In this document: positions 7,189-14,764 of the stretch, piece after piece
Layout of the letters: each line of letters opens with the position of its first letter
Numbering within the stretch: position 1 is the first letter of the stretch
DNA from: Pseudomonadota bacterium
GTDB taxonomy: Bacteria > Pseudomonadota > Gammaproteobacteria > Burkholderiales > Ferrovaceae
Direction of reading: 5' to 3'
DNA length: 17,852 bases
NCBI GenBank assembly: GCA_021828745.1
Contig: JAJZDE010000018.1
Span: forward strand, 1-17,852
Program-made: the position numbers and the translations under genes
The notes under the pieces: generated by a model
Databases searched by the model: none
What the model was told of the DNA's origin: nothing
What the model saw: only the letters and a program-made list of their open reading frames with translations

Positions 7189-9339
7189 GTGTCCGCAGAA
7201 AGATTTCAATCCATTGCCCGTCAGACCCTGCTTCGCTTCGTTCTCTGCGCAGGGGGATTGGCCTTGCTGGTGTTTTTGGTCAGCGATGGTTTGACATACA
7301 CAGAAGGAAGCGCTTTTTTTTCTTGGGAAAGTTTGGGTTATTTGCTCAGCACGTTTGTTCTGGTGGGCGGTATTTTAACTCTTTCCATCGGCAAATGGAT
7401 GCTGGAAAGCGCCCGGCGCGTGCAGGCCCTGCAAAGGGCCGTGGTTCATTTCAGTGATCAGCATCGGGTTTCCCTGGAATTTGTGCGTGCACTCGTGGAA
7501 GCACGCGCTGCGCGTCGGGATGAAATTACGGTGGTGGCGGACATTCTGGAAAGGATGGCCGACAATATGGAGCGTCATGAGAACTTGCGCGTAAGGGAAG
7601 AGGCGAAACAACATTTGTGGTCTCGAGTCTTTGACAGCAGCCTGGACGCCATTGCGATCTCGGCGCGCGATCGTCGGTTATTGACCGTGAACGAGGCTTT
7701 TCACCGAATTACTGGTTACGGTGAAGAAGAAGTGCTGGGCAATGAAATGCTGTCGAGCACGGTGAGCATTCCCAATGAAACGCCGCTGACACAAATCTGG
7801 GCGGCCGTGGAGACGAACGGGTATTGGAGCGGAGAACTGCTGGACAAGCGTAAGGATGGCACCCTGTATCCCCGTTGGCTCAGTCTCAGCGTGGTGCGCG
7901 ATGCCAGTCACCAAGTGACGAACTATATTGCCGTTTTCAAGGATATTACCGAACAGAAGGAAAGTGAAGCCCGTTTCATCTATCAGGCCAACCATGATCG
8001 CCTGACGGGCTTGCCCAATCGGCACTTGTTGCAGGATCGTCTGTCCCGAGCCATTCGCCTGGCAGAACGCAATCAGAATCGCCTGGCGGTGCTTTTTCTC
8101 GATCTCGATAATTTCAAATGGGTCAATGATTCACTGGGCCATGCCACTGGGGACCAATTGCTGATTTCCGTTTCACAGCGGCTCCAGGCGGGGGTGCGCG
8201 CCTCCGATACGGTGGCCCGTCTGGGAGGAGACGAATTCGTGGTATTGCTTCAGCAGCCGACCGGTCACCAGGAATTGGCCATCATCGCGGAAAAATTGAT
8301 CAAGGTCATCGAGCAGCCCATCGTCCTGGGCGGCTATGATTTTCACACCACCACGTCCATCGGTATCAGCATTTATCCGGAGGATGGGACGGATTCGGAT
8401 CTTCTGCTGAAACATGCTGACACGGCCATGTACGTCGCAAAGGCGAGTGGTAAATCGGGTTTTCGTTTCTTCGATCTGGAAATGAATCGTCAGGCCGTGG
8501 CTCGGGTCGAGGTGGAACGAGACCTGCGCCGCGCCATTCAGGAACAGGAATTCGAATTGTATTTCCAACCAAAATTTTGCCTGGCCACGGAAAGATTATG
8601 TGGACTGGAAGCCTTGATTCGCTGGCAACATCCACGCCGTGGACTCATCCAGCCCGACGATTTCATTCCCGTGGCGGAAGAAACCGCGTTGATCATCCCG
8701 TTGGGGGAGTGGGTCATTCGGGCAGTCTGTCGACAGGTGGTGAGTTGGAAGGATCAGGACGTGCCTTACCATCATCGGGTGGCCATCAATTTATCCCTCC
8801 TGCAAGTGGAATCTGATGCCTTTGTGGACACCGTGGAAAGGATACTGGAGGAAACGGGTGCCCCACCCCAGTTGATCGAGTTTGAATTGACCGAGAGTAT
8901 GGTGTTGCGCAATCCGGGACGCTCGGCCAAAGTGCTTCAGCGTTTGCGCAGGTTGGGTATTCATCTGGCACTCGATGATTTTGGGACGGGGTATTCCAGT
9001 TTGTCCCATCTGCGCCAGTTGCCTTTGGATGCGATCAAGATCGACCGAAGTTTCATCCAGAATATCCCGAACAGCGGTGAAGACAACCAGATCGTGCGCA
9101 TGATCGTGGCGTTGGGCAAATCGGCACAGATGATCGTCATTGCCGAGGGAGTGGAAACCACATTGCAAAAGGACTGTCTCAGTCACCTGGGATGTGACTT
9201 TTTACAAGGGTTTCTTTTTTCGCGGCCCATTCCTCGGCAGGAGTTGGAACTTCTGCTCCTGCGCGACAATGAGAAAAAAGCATGCCCCCCTTGTATCGGC
9301 TGCCATCAGACCTTATCTGAGTTGGTGGAATTGAAATGA
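7189..9339 (+). CDS. Membrane PAS-GGDEF-EAL cyclic di-GMP enzyme
   Basis: A 716-aa signalling protein that makes and/or degrades cyclic di-GMP. Domains: two transmembrane helices (about 12-32 and 50-69) around a short periplasmic loop; a linker with coiled-coil character (75-145); a PAS domain (about 145-255, ending in the usual FKDITEQK); GGDEF at 346-350, with the inhibitory RxxD site RASD (337-340) at the correct five-residue distance; and EAL at 474-476, with EFELTES (564-570), DDFGTGYSSL (596-605), KIDRSF and IAEGVET (651-657). Both catalytic signatures are intact, so either activity is possible. The start is GTG, with GGAG 8 bases upstream. The C-terminus carries a Cys cluster, C699-PP-C702-IG-C705-H706, outside the EAL fold. 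The next gene begins 16 bases downstream, suggesting an operon. Confidence 0.93.
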   Translation: MSAERFQSIARQTLLRFVLCAGGLALLVFLVSDGLTYTEGSAFFSWESLGYLLSTFVLVGGILTLSIGKWMLESARRVQALQRAVVHFSDQHRVSLEFVRALVEARAARRDEITVVADILERMADNMERHENLRVREEAKQHLWSRVFDSSLDAIAISARDRRLLTVNEAFHRITGYGEEEVLGNEMLSSTVSIPNETPLTQIWAAVETNGYWSGELLDKRKDGTLYPRWLSLSVVRDASHQVTNYIAVFKDITEQKESEARFIYQANHDRLTGLPNRHLLQDRLSRAIRLAERNQNRLAVLFLDLDNFKWVNDSLGHATGDQLLISVSQRLQAGVRASDTVARLGGDEFVVLLQQPTGHQELAIIAEKLIKVIEQPIVLGGYDFHTTTSIGISIYPEDGTDSDLLLKHADTAMYVAKASGKSGFRFFDLEMNRQAVARVEVERDLRRAIQEQEFELYFQPKFCLATERLCGLEALIRWQHPRRGLIQPDDFIPVAEETALIIPLGEWVIRAVCRQVVSWKDQDVPYHHRVAINLSLLQVESDAFVDTVERILEETGAPPQLIEFELTESMVLRNPGRSAKVLQRLRRLGIHLALDDFGTGYSSLSHLRQLPLDAIKIDRSFIQNIPNSGEDNQIVRMIVALGKSAQMIVIAEGVETTLQKDCLSHLGCDFLQGFLFSRPIPRQELELLLLRDNEKKACPPCIGCHQTLSELVELK

Positions 9340-9355
9340 TCAGGAGATCGCATTC

Positions 9356-10150
9356 ATGAAGTTACACTTTCGTCATATTTTGGTTACCTTCGCCTTGCTG
9401 CAAGGGACCTTGGCCTGGGCTGAGCCCAGTTTGGAACAGGTTTACGAAGCAACGCGCAGTGGCCGATTGGAGGAGGCGCAACAAATGATGCAGGAAGTGT
9501 TGCGCGCTCATCCCAACAGTGCCAAGGCTCATTTTACCGAAGCCGAAGTTCTGGCGCGTTCCGGTGATCTGGCAGGCGGACGGAGCGAACTGGCCCTGGC
9601 TCAGAAACTTCAGCCCGGATTGCCTTTTGCCAAGCCAAGCGCTGTGACTGAATTGAAAAACGAGCTGGATCACGGTACGGGAAACGTCACCGTTCCTGCC
9701 GGGGGAACGGGCCATACCCCCTGGGGAACGTTATGGGTGGTGGGGGGGATCGCCTTGCTGTTGGTGATTTGGCTGGTACGTCGGCAAACTGCGCAAGGTC
9801 CGATGGGCATGGGGATGTCGCCGCGTCCGGGAGGGGGTTACTACAACAACGGGATGGGTGGCGGGGTTCCTCCCTCCATGGGGCCGACGGGCGGTATGGG
9901 TGGAGGTTTGATGGGTAGTCTGGCGACCGGGGCGGCTTTGGGTGCCGGGATGGTGGCGGGTGAAGCACTGGCACACCGTCTGGTGGATGGACCGAGCGAA
10001 GGTGTCGGGTCAGCGGCCCCGAATATTTCTGACGCGCAGGGCAATAGCGATATGGGGGGGCGCGATTTTGGCATCAACGATGGGGGTTCCTGGGATTCCG
10101 GGTCAGATTCCGATTGGTCCAGTAACGATTCGGGTTCCGATTGGAGTTGA
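9356..10150 (+). CDS. Secreted/membrane TPR protein with Gly-rich tail
   Basis: A 264-aa protein of unknown function. A signal peptide (residues 1-22, cleavage after LAWA) is followed by about two TPR-like helical repeats (24-90, e.g. ARSGDLAGGRSELALAQKLQPG), a transmembrane helix (about 124-141) followed by RR, a Gly/Met/Pro-rich region (145-205), and a tail rich in Asp, Ser and Trp ending DWSSNDSGSDWS. The TPR part is predicted in the periplasm and the Gly-rich tail in the cytoplasm. AGGAG lies 9 bases before the ATG. The 16-base gap to the GGDEF-EAL gene suggests co-transcription, so it may work with that protein, perhaps in envelope or surface functions. Proteins with this architecture occur in other Pseudomonadota, but I know of no defined role. 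Confidence 0.8.
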   Translation: MKLHFRHILVTFALLQGTLAWAEPSLEQVYEATRSGRLEEAQQMMQEVLRAHPNSAKAHFTEAEVLARSGDLAGGRSELALAQKLQPGLPFAKPSAVTELKNELDHGTGNVTVPAGGTGHTPWGTLWVVGGIALLLVIWLVRRQTAQGPMGMGMSPRPGGGYYNNGMGGGVPPSMGPTGGMGGGLMGSLATGAALGAGMVAGEALAHRLVDGPSEGVGSAAPNISDAQGNSDMGGRDFGINDGGSWDSGSDSDWSSNDSGSDWS

Positions 10151-10234
10151 TCCCAAAGTGCCGTCCCGTTCTTTTTATATATTGAAAATCCCGTGTGTGG
10201 CATGATGCACCTAGGGAACGATTTGTGTTTTTCC

Positions 10235-10258
10235 GACTCTTTGTGAGAGCAGAGAGTC
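10235..10258 (+). other. 10-bp stem with GAGA loop upstream of the Spy-like gene
   Basis: GACTCTTTGT pairs with GCAGAGAGTC (three G-T wobbles) around a GAGA tetraloop of the GNRA type. It is followed by TTTGTCC, a poor U tract, so it may be a weak terminator of the TPR gene or a leader structure of the next gene, whose start lies 40 bases downstream. Confidence 0.4.
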
Positions 10259-10266
10259 TTTGTCCA

Positions 10267-10275
10267 CCCCCCCCC
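10267..10275. repeat. Homopolymer tract of nine C
   Basis: Nine consecutive C between the stem-loop and the ribosome binding site (GGAGGAG, 10286-10292) of the Spy-like gene. Such tracts are prone to slipped-strand length change; here it is outside the coding region. Confidence 0.8.
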
Positions 10276-10298
10276 TATAAAAAATGGAGGAGTTTTTC

Positions 10299-10973
10299 AT
10301 GGTCGTAAACCGTAAAAAAATGATGGCGTTGCTGGCTGTAGTGGCCATGGGGTCGTCCCTTGCTGTTCTGGCCGATACCGGAACCCCTCCGTCCGCAAGT
10401 GTGCCTGCACCCGCTGCCAGCGCACCTGCACCCGTGATGCAACATAAGGCCCATCATGCCCATCATTCGGATATGTGGATGCAGCACAGTCAAGCCATGT
10501 TGCTGGATATGAAAGCGCAACTCAATCTGACGCCCGCACAGCAGGAAGGATGGAAGGCCTGGTCGAACGATGTCCTGTCCATCACGCAGGCACAAACGGA
10601 AAGAATCCGTCACTGGCGTGCGGAGCATGAAAAAAAGGCCATGGAAGAGGATCGTGCGACGGCGGATCACGCCCGTGTCTCCACGCCCGAACGCATGGCT
10701 CATGGCCTGAATCATATGCGTCTGGAGGTCGAACGCTTGCAGGACCATTTGTCGCTACTGGAAAAATTGCAAACCAGTACGCAAAAGTTTTATGACGCCC
10801 TGGATACCAATCAGAAAACCATTTTTGACCTCTACTGGCAGCAGGCCTACGCGGTCGGGAGTACGTTGGGGCACCCCATGTGTGGGCATGGCGAGGGGAT
10901 GGGGATGGGGATGATGGGCCATCCACCTATGCCTCCCGCACCTCCTGCTCCTCCTGCCGAGACCAGCCACTGA
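10299..10973 (+). CDS. Spy/CpxP-like periplasmic protein, Met/His-rich
   Basis: A 224-aa exported protein of the LTxxQ (Spy/CpxP) family type, which includes periplasmic chaperones and stress or metal sensors. Seen: a signal peptide (1-25, cleavage after LAVLA), an Ala/Pro linker (30-46), a His-rich stretch HKAHHAHH (49-56), LTPAQ at 77-81 in a helical region, a second LTxxQ-like motif LDTNQ at 168-172, and a C-terminal Met/His/Gly and Pro-rich tail (GEGMGMGMMGHPPMPPAPP, 198-216). The start at 10299 is preferred over 10284 because GGAGGAG is 6 bases upstream. The His and Met clusters suggest metal (copper, nickel or similar) interaction, an inference from composition. It appears separately transcribed, behind a 148-base gap with a stem-loop and C9 tract. 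Confidence 0.8.
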   Translation: MVVNRKKMMALLAVVAMGSSLAVLADTGTPPSASVPAPAASAPAPVMQHKAHHAHHSDMWMQHSQAMLLDMKAQLNLTPAQQEGWKAWSNDVLSITQAQTERIRHWRAEHEKKAMEEDRATADHARVSTPERMAHGLNHMRLEVERLQDHLSLLEKLQTSTQKFYDALDTNQKTIFDLYWQQAYAVGSTLGHPMCGHGEGMGMGMMGHPPMPPAPPAPPAETSH

Positions 10974-11024
10974 ACCGGGTGAGGACTCATTCCCATCCGC
11001 ATCACTCATTCCGGGAGAACCTGC

Positions 11025-11675
11025 ATGAAGGCTGACCAAAAGAAAAAGGCACCGGTTGTCCTGGCATGGGTGTTGGTCGGCGTCTTGTCCCTCGTGACTG
11101 AATCGTCCTGGGCCCGTGGGGGCGGGGGCGGTCATGGTGGCGGGGGGAGGGGCGGTGGTGCCAGGGGGGGAGGGTTCCATCAGGGGAACTGGGGTGGCGG
11201 CTGGCGTGGCGGTGGCTGGCGTGGCGGTGGCTGGCGTGGCGGTGGCTGGCGCGGTGGCGGCTGGAGAGACGGTGGTTGGCGCGGCGGCTGGAGAGACGGT
11301 GGTTGGCGGGGCGGCTGGGGAGATGGCTGGCGCGGTGGTGGTTGGGGAGAAGGCTGGGGCTGGGGCGGTTTTGGGCTTGGTCTGGGTTTGGGCTATGGGG
11401 CCTGGGCCTGGAACGACCCGCTCTTCTATGATCCGTACCCGGTAGGCTACCCTGTTTATCAGGCGCCCCCCACGGTGGTGGTCTCTGCCCCGGTTTCTCC
11501 CCAGGAAACGACCTATGTCGGACCGGAAATGCAAGGGCAGGGAAACGAGCCGCCGGAAGCGACGCACGACTGGTTCTACTGTGATTCGGCAAAGGGCTAT
11601 TACCCCTACGTCGAAAGTTGCCCCGAGCCATGGCATGCCGTTCCCAGCACACCCAATGGCCCAGTCCAGCCTTGA
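11025..11675 (+). CDS. Exported Gly-Trp-Arg repeat protein
   Basis: A 216-aa predicted exported protein. A signal peptide (about 1-30, ending ESSWA) is followed by a low-complexity region (31-113) of glycine with Trp and Arg, including five perfect GGGWR units (57-81) and two RDGGWRGGW units (81-98). It continues with a Tyr/Pro region (130-150) and a C-terminal motif FYCDSAKGYYPYVESCP (185-200) followed by W..VPSTP. That two-cysteine YYPYV tail recurs in many uncharacterised small exported proteobacterial proteins, where a disulfide is plausible. The start has GGGAG 7 bases upstream. It lies 51 bases after the Spy-like gene and ends 8 bases before the convergent UspA gene. Function unknown; an outer-surface or periplasmic role is inferred. 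Confidence 0.75.
   Translation: MKADQKKKAPVVLAWVLVGVLSLVTESSWARGGGGGHGGGGRGGGARGGGFHQGNWGGGWRGGGWRGGGWRGGGWRGGGWRDGGWRGGWRDGGWRGGWGDGWRGGGWGEGWGWGGFGLGLGLGYGAWAWNDPLFYDPYPVGYPVYQAPPTVVVSAPVSPQETTYVGPEMQGQGNEPPEATHDWFYCDSAKGYYPYVESCPEPWHAVPSTPNGPVQP
11193..11318 (+). repeat. In-frame tandem repeats (15 bp x5, then 27 bp x2)
   Basis: Positions 11193-11267 are five 15-bp units, each encoding GGGWR, differing only at synonymous bases. Positions 11265-11291 and 11292-11318 are two 27-bp units encoding RDGGWRGGW with a single base difference. Both unit lengths are multiples of three, so gain or loss of units keeps the frame. Confidence 0.9.
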
Positions 11676-11683
11676 GTGCAGGA

Positions 11684-12112
11684 TCAGCGGAAGACGAGAA
11701 CCGGAATTTTGGAGTGGGTCAGAACTTTTTGGGTCTCGCTGCCCAGTATCAACCCGGTCAGTCCGCGTCGTCCGTGGGAGGCCATCAGGATGAGGTCGCA
11801 TTCCTGGGTACGCGCACATTCGATGATGCCTTCATAGGCGGAAAACTCTATGGACTTGCGGGTTTCAATGGGGATCTTCAAGGAATTGGCCAGGGTTTGG
11901 GCAACCGCGAGGTGTTGATCCGCTACGCCCTCCAACTGCTTCATGATTTCCAGTGGAGATTCCACGATGAACTCGGTGGTGGGCAGGTATTGAATGACTG
12001 CGCAGTACACCGTGACTTTGGCCTGTAAGGCTTTGGCCAGGCTCAACCCTCCCGTCAGCGCTTTATGTGAAAGTTCCGAACCATCGGTTGCAATGAGTAG
12101 ATGGGCAAACAT
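11684..12112 (-). CDS. UspA-family universal stress protein
   Basis: A 142-aa single-domain universal stress protein, a cytoplasmic nucleotide-binding dimer linked to stress survival. It begins MFAHLLIATDGSELSHKAL, the family's first strand and Asp-Gly-Ser turn, and has a C-terminal DLILMASHGRRGLTG segment followed by LGSETQKVL and the last strand IPVLVFR, the ATP-binding type glycine loop. The start at 12112 is chosen because GGGAG precedes it by 8 bases and family members start there; a longer in-frame ORF to 12226 would reach the ccmF start. It is convergent with the Gly-rich gene (8-base gap) and divergent from ccmF. Which Usp subtype it is cannot be told. Confidence 0.93.
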   Translation of the reverse strand: MFAHLLIATDGSELSHKALTGGLSLAKALQAKVTVYCAVIQYLPTTEFIVESPLEIMKQLEGVADQHLAVAQTLANSLKIPIETRKSIEFSAYEGIIECARTQECDLILMASHGRRGLTGLILGSETQKVLTHSKIPVLVFR

Positions 12113-12224
12113 GAACGATTCTCCCTTGAGGCTTGAACGGGCGGCTTGCCCGATTCCCCATCCCTCTTCGGGGTGAGGTACACTTACGGACTTTACGAAA
12201 ATTATAGCCCCTTTGGGAGATCTC
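12113..12224. promoter_or_regulatory. Divergent uspA / ccmF promoter region
   Basis: 112 bases between divergent starts. It contains a stem CGGGC-GGCTT-GCCCG (12138-12152), an AT-rich ATTATAG stretch (12201-12207) that may hold the ccmF -10, and the ccmF ribosome binding site GGGAG (12215-12219). No clear -35 was found in either direction. Promoter assignment is positional. Confidence 0.4.
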
Positions 12225-14174
12225 ATGGCCCCGGAACTTGGACATTATTCACTGATACTGGCTTTGACCCTGGCTATGGGCATGGCGACTTTTTCTCTGG
12301 TGGGTGCGCAACGCGGCGTGGCTTCATGGATCGGTTTATCGCGCCCCCTGGCCTTGACCCTGTTGCTGGCCATGGCCGTTTCCTTTGGTTGTCTGGCATG
12401 GTCCTTCGTGCACAATGATTTCTCGGTACTTTATGTGGCACAGCACTCCAACTCGAAGCTGCCGGTGCAGTATCAGTTTTCTGCCGTGTGGGGGGGACAT
12501 GAAGGTTCATTGTTGTTGTGGGTGCTCTTGTTGAGCACCTGGAGTGCCGCCGTTGCCCTTTTTTCCCGCCGTCTCCCTGATCCTGTGGTGGCCCGTGCGT
12601 TGGGGGTGCTGGGTTTGGTCATCACGGGTTTTCTGCTCTTCATTCTTCTGACTTCCAATCCCTTTGATCGTCTTTTTCCGGCTGCTCTGGAAGGGCGGGA
12701 TCTCAACCCGCTTTTGCAGGATCCGGGATTGGTGTACCACCCACCCATGCTGTACATGGGGTACGTGGGGTTTTCGGTGGCGTTTGCCTTTGCTTTATCC
12801 GCACTGATTTCGGGAAAACTGGATGCCACCTGGGCGCGTTGGTCCCGTCCCTGGACTTTGGCGGCCTGGGTCTTCCTGACCCTGGGGATCTGTTTTGGCT
12901 CGCGCTGGGCCTATTATGAATTGGGTTGGGGGGGGTGGTGGTTCTGGGATCCAGTGGAAAACGCCTCCTTCATGCCCTGGCTGGTGGGAACGGCCCTCAT
13001 TCATTCCCTGGTGGTCACGGAAAAGCGCGGTGCCTTCAAACGGTGGACGGTATTGCTGGCCATTGCCGCTTTTTCGCTTTCGCTGGTAGGGACTTTCATC
13101 GTTCGTTCCGGGGTATTGAATTCAGTCCACGCCTTTGCTTCAGACCCCAAACGCGGGATCTTTGTTTTGCTCTTTCTCTCTCTGGTGATTGGCGGTTCCC
13201 TGACCTTGTTTGCCTTGCGCGCTCCTGCGGTGGGCGAGGGGGGACGCTTCCAATTGGTCTCCAGAGAGTCCTTCCTTCTGCTCAATAACGTCCTGCTGGC
13301 CGTGGCCGCCGCTGCCGTATTGTTGGGCACCATCTATCCCATGGTGATCGATGCCCTGGGGATGGGCAAGTTGTCTGTCGGTCCCCCATACTTCAATACC
13401 GTGTTCGTGCCGCTCATGATTCCTCTGCTGCTGATTCTGCCCATAGGGACGCTGGCGCACTGGAAACGCGCGAACTTGAAGGATATTCTGCGTGAAGTGC
13501 GGCCCGATATGGTCATCGCCCTGGTGGTGGGGATCGTGGTTCCTTTTCTGATGGGGGCGTTCAGCCTGTTGTCGGCACTGGGCATCACCATGGCGGCCTG
13601 GCTGGCCACCAGCATTGCCCGCCAGGTATGGTCCTGGCGACATCTCAAAACGATTCCGCGCTGGTTCATCGGCATGCAAACGGCCCATTTCGGCATGGCG
13701 GTTTTTGTGGTGGGTGTGACCCTGATCAAAGGCTATGAAATCGAACGGGACGTGCGCATGGGGCCGGGGGATACCCTGACGCTCAAGGGGACGACTTTCC
13801 GTCTGGTGGGGGTCGAGCCGGTGCCTGGACCCAATTACAGTGCCTTGCGTGGTGCGGTGACCTACAGCGAAAATGGCAAGGTGGAAGGATTGCTGGAACC
13901 GGAAAAAAGGACCTACTTTTCTTCGCCCATGCCCATGACCGAAGCCGCCATTCATTCCACGATTTCCCGTGATCTGTATGTTTCCCTGGGGGAACCCCTG
14001 GATAATGGGGCGTGGAGCGTGCGTATCTATTACAAGCCCTTTGTCAACTGGATCTGGGCCGGTTGCGTCCTCATGGCTCTGGGGGGTGCAGTGGCGGCGT
14101 CGGATCGCCGTTATCGCGTGCAAGTCAAGACCGCCCAGCAGGAAATGGCGGTGCCGCACGAGGTGACCGCATGA
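12225..14174 (+). CDS. ccmF: Cytochrome c haem lyase subunit CcmF
   Basis: A 649-aa polytopic inner-membrane protein that, with CcmH and CcmI, attaches haem to apocytochrome c in the periplasm. It opens MAPELGHYSLILAL, like family members. Seen: VWGGHEGSLLLW (89-99), YHPPMLYMGYVG (171-182) with the conserved His172, and the haem-handling WWD segment WGGWWFWDPVENASFMPWL (235-253), followed by His260. Many membrane helices and a periplasmic C-terminal domain with a last helix near 620 are visible. Length is normal. Start 12225 has GGGAG 5 bases upstream; an in-frame TTG at 12213 lies before the ribosome binding site. It heads the ccm operon and its stop overlaps ccmG by ATGA. Confidence 0.97.
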   Translation: MAPELGHYSLILALTLAMGMATFSLVGAQRGVASWIGLSRPLALTLLLAMAVSFGCLAWSFVHNDFSVLYVAQHSNSKLPVQYQFSAVWGGHEGSLLLWVLLLSTWSAAVALFSRRLPDPVVARALGVLGLVITGFLLFILLTSNPFDRLFPAALEGRDLNPLLQDPGLVYHPPMLYMGYVGFSVAFAFALSALISGKLDATWARWSRPWTLAAWVFLTLGICFGSRWAYYELGWGGWWFWDPVENASFMPWLVGTALIHSLVVTEKRGAFKRWTVLLAIAAFSLSLVGTFIVRSGVLNSVHAFASDPKRGIFVLLFLSLVIGGSLTLFALRAPAVGEGGRFQLVSRESFLLLNNVLLAVAAAAVLLGTIYPMVIDALGMGKLSVGPPYFNTVFVPLMIPLLLILPIGTLAHWKRANLKDILREVRPDMVIALVVGIVVPFLMGAFSLLSALGITMAAWLATSIARQVWSWRHLKTIPRWFIGMQTAHFGMAVFVVGVTLIKGYEIERDVRMGPGDTLTLKGTTFRLVGVEPVPGPNYSALRGAVTYSENGKVEGLLEPEKRTYFSSPMPMTEAAIHSTISRDLYVSLGEPLDNGAWSVRIYYKPFVNWIWAGCVLMALGGAVAASDRRYRVQVKTAQQEMAVPHEVTA

Positions 14175-14764
14175 CCGGAATGAATCCCGAGTCGGGCGTG
14201 CCCCAGTCTGAAACTGCAGAGATCAGGAAGCGCGCGCGTTTCAATGTCTGGTTTCTGGTTCCGCTGGGAGTCTTTGTGGGGCTGGCGTTGTTCATGGGGC
14301 TGGGCCTTCAACATGATCCTCATGAAGTGCCGTCGCCCTTTATCGGCAAGCCCGCGCCGAGTTTTCGTCTGCCGCTTCTGGAAGGCGAAGGAACTTTTTC
14401 TCCGGCAGATTACCGGGGCAAGGTTTGGATGCTCAATGTCTGGGCTTCCTGGTGCGTGTCCTGTCGTGAAGAACACCCGATTTTGCTGAAATATGCCCGT
14501 CTTCATCAGGTACCCCTGGTGGGACTGGACTACAAGGACGATCCGGACGCCGGGCGCAAGTGGGTGGATCAGTATGGAAACCCCTACACCTTGACCGCCA
14601 TGGATCAGGATGGACGGGTGGGCATCGATTATGGGGTCTATGGAGTGCCTGAAACCTATGTCATCGATCGCAATGGCGTAATTCGTTACAAACAGATCGG
14701 ACCGATTACGGCAGACGTCCTGCAGAAAACCCTGCTGCCCCTACTGGAGGAATTGCAGAAATGA
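14171..14764 (+). CDS. ccmG: Periplasmic thiol:disulfide oxidoreductase CcmG/DsbE
   Basis: A 197-aa membrane-anchored thioredoxin-fold protein that keeps apocytochrome CXXCH cysteines reduced for haem ligation. One N-terminal anchor (about 24-45) is followed by PFIGKPAPSFRLP (56-68), the active site WASWCVSC (91-98; C95, C98), HPILLKYAR, and the conserved GVYGVPETYVIDRNG with its cis-proline, typical of CcmG. The start at 14171 overlaps the ccmF stop (ATGA); an upstream in-frame ORF lies inside ccmF. It is followed by ccmH, again with a four-base overlap. The intervening pair Val-Ser is a minor variant of the usual Pro-Thr or Val-Pro. Confidence 0.96.
   Translation: MTGMNPESGVPQSETAEIRKRARFNVWFLVPLGVFVGLALFMGLGLQHDPHEVPSPFIGKPAPSFRLPLLEGEGTFSPADYRGKVWMLNVWASWCVSCREEHPILLKYARLHQVPLVGLDYKDDPDAGRKWVDQYGNPYTLTAMDQDGRVGIDYGVYGVPETYVIDRNGVIRYKQIGPITADVLQKTLLPLLEELQK

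Noticed and set aside
9292..9309. CIGCH as a genuine haem c attachment site
   Set aside because: It lies after the EAL domain on the predicted cytoplasmic side, while haem c is attached only in the periplasm.
10276..10281. TATAAA as a -10 promoter element of the Spy-like gene
   Set aside because: Transcription would start inside or after the ribosome binding site at 10286-10292, and no -35 is found at proper spacing.
10755..11819. Minus-strand open frame with Ala-Pro-Thr repeats
   Set aside because: The repeats are the reverse complement of the Gly-Trp-Arg repeat region; the plus strand has a signal peptide, ribosome binding site and a known C-terminal motif.
13140..14159. Minus-strand open frame of 339 codons opposite ccmF
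   Set aside because: His/Arg/Gln-rich shadow of a clearly identified ccmF; no independent support.
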